From L227-5C sp038209275 (GTDB taxonomy: Bacteria > Chloroflexota > Chloroflexia > Chloroheliales > Chloroheliaceae): a DNA stretch of 15,740 bases. The notes under the pieces are model-generated. The model worked only from the letters and a program-made list of their open reading frames with translations. It ran no database searches and had not been told where the DNA came from. Numbering within the stretch: the stretch's first letter is position 1; the number at the start of each line of letters is the position of its first letter. The position numbers were made by a program, and so were the translations under genes. Below are positions 13,391 to 15,740 of this stretch, one piece after another. The stretch covers positions 1 to 15,740 of the forward strand of contig JBBQXW010000161.1 of assembly GCA_038209275.1 (NCBI GenBank). The letters run 5' to 3'.

Positions 13391-13419
13391 TTGAAATTTG
13401 CGCCGGAGAGAGCTATAAT
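13391..13419 (+). promoter_or_regulatory. Near-consensus sigma70-type promoter
   Basis: TTGAAA (13391-13396), exactly 17 nt, then a perfect TATAAT (13414-13419). Transcription would start near 13426, about 50 nt before the ATG at 13475. It would drive the small unknown gene and probably the membrane glycosyltransferase gene after it. Confidence 0.8.
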
Positions 13420-13474
13420 AGAAGGGACAAGAACCCTGTCTAGGAAATGAATTATTCTGGTGGAGGAAGCTAAT

Positions 13475-13801
13475 ATGGACGCATTTTCGATAGACGATAC
13501 CAGCGCACATCCAGTGGAAGACCCCCAGGCCAAAGTGCTGAACAACGCCTTGCGCCGCTTTTGTGATAAACTTGAGCAAGATAAGCATACCGAAGACAAA
13601 GAGAATTTGCTCAGTATTCGCGAAGTCGTCTGGCAGTACGGCGGTTTGCGTTTTCGGGCCAAGCTGGTTACGCTGGACGGGCAGTTCAGTAGCGGCGAGT
13701 ATTTTTTCAGCGAAGGCAGCGACAAGAAGTGGCTGCGGCTGAGTACGCCCCGCGCTCTGGCGGAAAAGCTGACCGAGGCGAAAGAAGCGAAGGAGCGATA
13801 G
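13475..13801 (+). CDS. Small protein of unknown function
   Basis: I do not recognise this 108-residue protein. The ATG at 13475 is preferred because GGAGGAAG lies just before it; the GTG at 13460 overlaps that ribosome site. The N-terminus (1-20) is acidic. Residues about 22-45 look helical and charged. The middle has alternating hydrophobics suggesting a small beta sheet (LSIREVVWQYGGLRFRAKLVTLDG), and the C-terminus is a Lys/Glu-rich helix (PRALAEKLTEAKEAKER). There is no signal peptide, membrane segment or metal motif. It is probably cytoplasmic. A strong promoter precedes it, and the membrane protein gene begins 28 bp after its stop, so they are likely co-transcribed. Confidence 0.72.
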   Translation: MDAFSIDDTSAHPVEDPQAKVLNNALRRFCDKLEQDKHTEDKENLLSIREVVWQYGGLRFRAKLVTLDGQFSSGEYFFSEGSDKKWLRLSTPRALAEKLTEAKEAKER

Positions 13802-13829
13802 GCTTGCTCAGGCTGGATATTATTTAGCC

Positions 13830-15659
13830 TTGAAAGATTCACAGGCGACAGAAAAACTTGCCCGACCAGAAGAAGAACGGCTGCCCGACCAGGCTAAAAC
13901 GCTCGGTTGGGTAAGCCGTTTGAGCTTTATAATTGCCGTTGCGCTGGCTCTGGCAGGGTTGGCGGTGGCGCTATTCCCTCGCCTTCAGTTTTTCAGCCAG
14001 AATACGGCGCACTGGCTGACATATCCCTACTTTCAGGCTGGCTCGGAAGGGCTGATGTTGAGTGAAGCCGCGATTATTCGGGCGGGTGGTTCGCTGTATG
14101 TCCCGCTTCGCCCTGATTTGTTTATCTCCGCCCCTTATCCCCCGCTTTATTATTATTTGCTGGCAGCACTCTGGCCTTCCGGCAGCGCTGCCGCCACCGG
14201 CTTTACTATCGGACGCGCTATCTCGTTGGTCTCGGCTCTCGTTACCGCTTTTTTAATTGTGCTGCTGGTGATAATCGAAAGCGGGGCGGCGCAAGCTGGC
14301 ACACGGCGATTGCTCAGGTGGTGGCCCGGTCTGGTAGCCGGATTAGCTGCCGGATTGCTTTTTCTGAGTATGCCCGCCGTGGCGGTTTGGGCGGCGCGAG
14401 TGCGGGCCGATATGTTGATGGTGGCTTTGCAACTGGTCGGGCTAGTGCTGATTGCCTGGAAGCCACGCCAGTGGCCCGCTTTCGCCGCTATTTTGCCGCT
14501 TACTCTGGCTCTCTATACTAAACATACCGGGTTGGCTGCTCCTGCTGCTGCCGCCTTTTTCGTGGTGCTGCAAAACTGGCAGAACTGGCGACGCAACTTA
14601 ATCTGGCTGGGTGCTTTCGGCGGGGCGGTGGGTCTGCCTTTTGTGCTGCTCAGTTTGTTGACCGCCAACGAATTTTATCGCCGCCTTTTCCCCTATCACG
14701 ACTTGGGCCGCGATGACCGCAATTTCGAGCGTTATACCGAGCTTTTCTGGCAAGAAAACGCCGCCCTGCTGGTAATGTCCGCCCTGCTAATTGTGCTGAC
14801 GCTGGTCTGGTGGTTGTGGGAAAAAGTGGGGCGAGGGGAAATCCATTGGCGGAGCAATGTCATACAGGGACGGCGTGGCGAGGGAAAATCGGCGGCGCAA
14901 TTACAACTTGGCGGCAATTCAGACAAATCGAGGGCGCAGCCCCCTCCTACAGAAATTGGGAATAATACGGGAAAATCGAAGATTCCTCAGTCCTCAATCC
15001 TCAGTCCTCAATCCTCAGTCCTCAATCCTCAGTCCTCAGTCCTTCCCCTCTCCGCCTGGTTCGTGCTGTTCTCGTTGCCGTTGCTGTTTGGGTTGGGGGT
15101 GGTGGGGACAGACCATAATCATTTTTTGCCGGGAGAGGCGGCAGGCTGTGCAGCGGCGGGGGTGCTGGTAGGAAGGCTGCTGGCTTTGCCGTCGGGGAAC
15201 AAGTGGCGCTGGTTGGCGCTAGTGGCGATTGGCGGGCTGTGGGTGCAGGCGGCGGTGTGCGCCGTACCCGCGCCGCGCTACGAAATCGAGTTCCGGCAGC
15301 GCGACCCCGATTATCAGCGACAACTGGGCCAGATTGTCCTTAACGCCGCCGCCCAACCCAAACCCATCCTGAGCAGCGAAGCCGGTTTTTTGGCTCTGAC
15401 CAACCGCCCCGCCGACCATTTTTATTACAACGATTTGTTCACTATCTCGGCTCTGTCCCGCAAAGGCCGCTACAACCTGGACGGTCTGCTGAACGCGGTT
15501 CGGAACAAAGAATTTGGCCTCATTCTAGCCGAAGGCGATTTCTTCACTGGCCGCGAAGTGCGCGGCGATGTCTGGTCGCCCGAACTGGTGGCAGCGATTA
15601 AAGCCAACTACAAACTAAAATTCCGGGATGTTTGGTTCGTTTATGAGCCGAGAGAGTGA
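13830..15659 (+). CDS. Polytopic membrane protein, GT-C (GT39-like) glycosyltransferase candidate
   Basis: This 609-residue protein has roughly ten hydrophobic segments (about 31-50, 102-116, 131-150, 165-188, 194-210, 215-232, 235-248, 257-279, 311-330, 409-426, 436-453, 459-479) and a soluble C-terminal part (about 480-609). PYPPLYYYLLAALW (102-115) after a first extracytoplasmic loop matches the lipid-phosphate-sugar GT-C pattern. The ARVRADML segment (189-196) recalls RVDML in Chloroflexota GT-C proteins. Such enzymes transfer sugars from polyprenyl-phosphate donors outside the membrane. Catalytic residues are not certain. The start is uncertain: TTG at 13830 is the only reasonable one, with a weak ribosome site. 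Residues about 333-408 are a hydrophilic, Gln/Ser/Pro-rich insertion between membrane segments that contains a heptanucleotide repeat. Confidence 0.8.
   Translation: MKDSQATEKLARPEEERLPDQAKTLGWVSRLSFIIAVALALAGLAVALFPRLQFFSQNTAHWLTYPYFQAGSEGLMLSEAAIIRAGGSLYVPLRPDLFISAPYPPLYYYLLAALWPSGSAAATGFTIGRAISLVSALVTAFLIVLLVIIESGAAQAGTRRLLRWWPGLVAGLAAGLLFLSMPAVAVWAARVRADMLMVALQLVGLVLIAWKPRQWPAFAAILPLTLALYTKHTGLAAPAAAAFFVVLQNWQNWRRNLIWLGAFGGAVGLPFVLLSLLTANEFYRRLFPYHDLGRDDRNFERYTELFWQENAALLVMSALLIVLTLVWWLWEKVGRGEIHWRSNVIQGRRGEGKSAAQLQLGGNSDKSRAQPPPTEIGNNTGKSKIPQSSILSPQSSVLNPQSSVLPLSAWFVLFSLPLLFGLGVVGTDHNHFLPGEAAGCAAAGVLVGRLLALPSGNKWRWLALVAIGGLWVQAAVCAVPAPRYEIEFRQRDPDYQRQLGQIVLNAAAQPKPILSSEAGFLALTNRPADHFYYNDLFTISALSRKGRYNLDGLLNAVRNKEFGLILAEGDFFTGREVRGDVWSPELVAAIKANYKLKFRDVWFVYEPRE
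14984..15039 (+). repeat. Eight tandem heptanucleotides (TCCTCAG/TCCTCAA) inside the GT-C gene
   Basis: Eight uninterrupted 7-bp units read G, A, G, A, G, A, G, G at their last base, then a partial TCC. Because three units make 21 bp, the repeat codes for a 7-residue period (PQSSxLx) in the gene's frame and is open in another plus frame too. It lies in the hydrophilic loop at residues about 385-404. Tandem heptamers of this type suggest slippage-prone intergenic repeat sequence captured in a gene. Confidence 0.9.
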
Positions 15660-15667
15660 GCAGTTAA

Positions 15668-15740
15668 ATGAAACCCAAAATGGAATTTGTTCTTGAAATC
15701 AATCCTGGAAATCAAGTTGAACGCAAAGTTACCCTCAATA
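15668..15740 (+). CDS. Start of an unidentified gene, cut by window edge
   Basis: An ATG nine bases after the previous stop opens a frame to the window end: 24 residues, MKPKMEFVLEINPGNQVERK and onward. The ribosome site is weak. The fragment is too short to identify. Its position suggests an operon with the membrane protein before it. Confidence 0.4.
   Translation, partial: MKPKMEFVLEINPGNQVERKVTLN

Noticed and set aside
13460..13474. GTG start five codons upstream in the small unknown gene
   Set aside because: That GTG overlaps the GGAGGAAG ribosome site that serves the ATG at 13475.

Overview
The window is a chromosomal segment of about 50% G+C. It carries ordinary metabolic genes, one truncated STAND/NACHT NTPase and an unusual number of palindromic intergenic repeats. 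The gene types point to Chloroflexota. There is a menaquinone-type UbiE/MenG next to Rex, a short Actinoplanes/Streptomyces-type xylose isomerase, and a GT-C-like membrane glycosyltransferase. There is also a secreted protein whose N-terminal domain I associate with Chloroflexota, and a membrane-anchored NACHT protein of a kind seen in Chloroflexota and Cyanobacteria. This assignment is inference from protein families; no rRNA or tRNA is present.

Layout. Positions 1-2058 (-) hold the N-terminal 686 residues of a membrane NACHT ATPase whose C-terminus runs off the left edge. Positions 2410-4026 (-) encode a secreted two-part protein. Divergent from it, on +, are ubiE/menG (4487-5287) and rex (5618-6280), separated by three near-contiguous perfect palindromes. 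A PRC-barrel protein (6351-7028, -) is convergent with rex. A beta-ureidopropionase-like nitrilase (7263-8102, -) follows. A four-gene minus-strand operon comes next, read from 12100 down to 8344: xylA, a PNPOx-fold protein, an aldose 1-epimerase homologue and an HSL-type alpha/beta hydrolase. A dienelactone-hydrolase homologue that has lost its catalytic Cys and His (12420-13181, -) has its own terminator. On +, a near-consensus promoter drives a small unknown gene (13475-13801) and a large GT-C-like membrane protein (13830-15659). The start of one more gene runs off the right edge.

How genes may work together. XylA and the epimerase act on aldoses and form a sugar-use operon with two less obvious partners. 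MenG and Rex connect the menaquinone pool with NADH/NAD+ sensing, although no convincing Rex operator is visible here.

The most unusual content is non-coding. A set of spacer-less perfect palindromes of 42-48 bp shares the core TTTTTCGCGAAAAA or TTTTTGCAAAAA (5295-5342, 5366-5407, 5414-5457, 10383-10428), with a decayed relative at 13214-13242. A second type is a nested inverted repeat whose hairpins differ by compensatory changes (2188-2294), with a probable relative at 8161-8225. I see no CRISPR array, transposase, phage gene or complete new defence operon. The NACHT protein is the only defence-type candidate, and it is incomplete.
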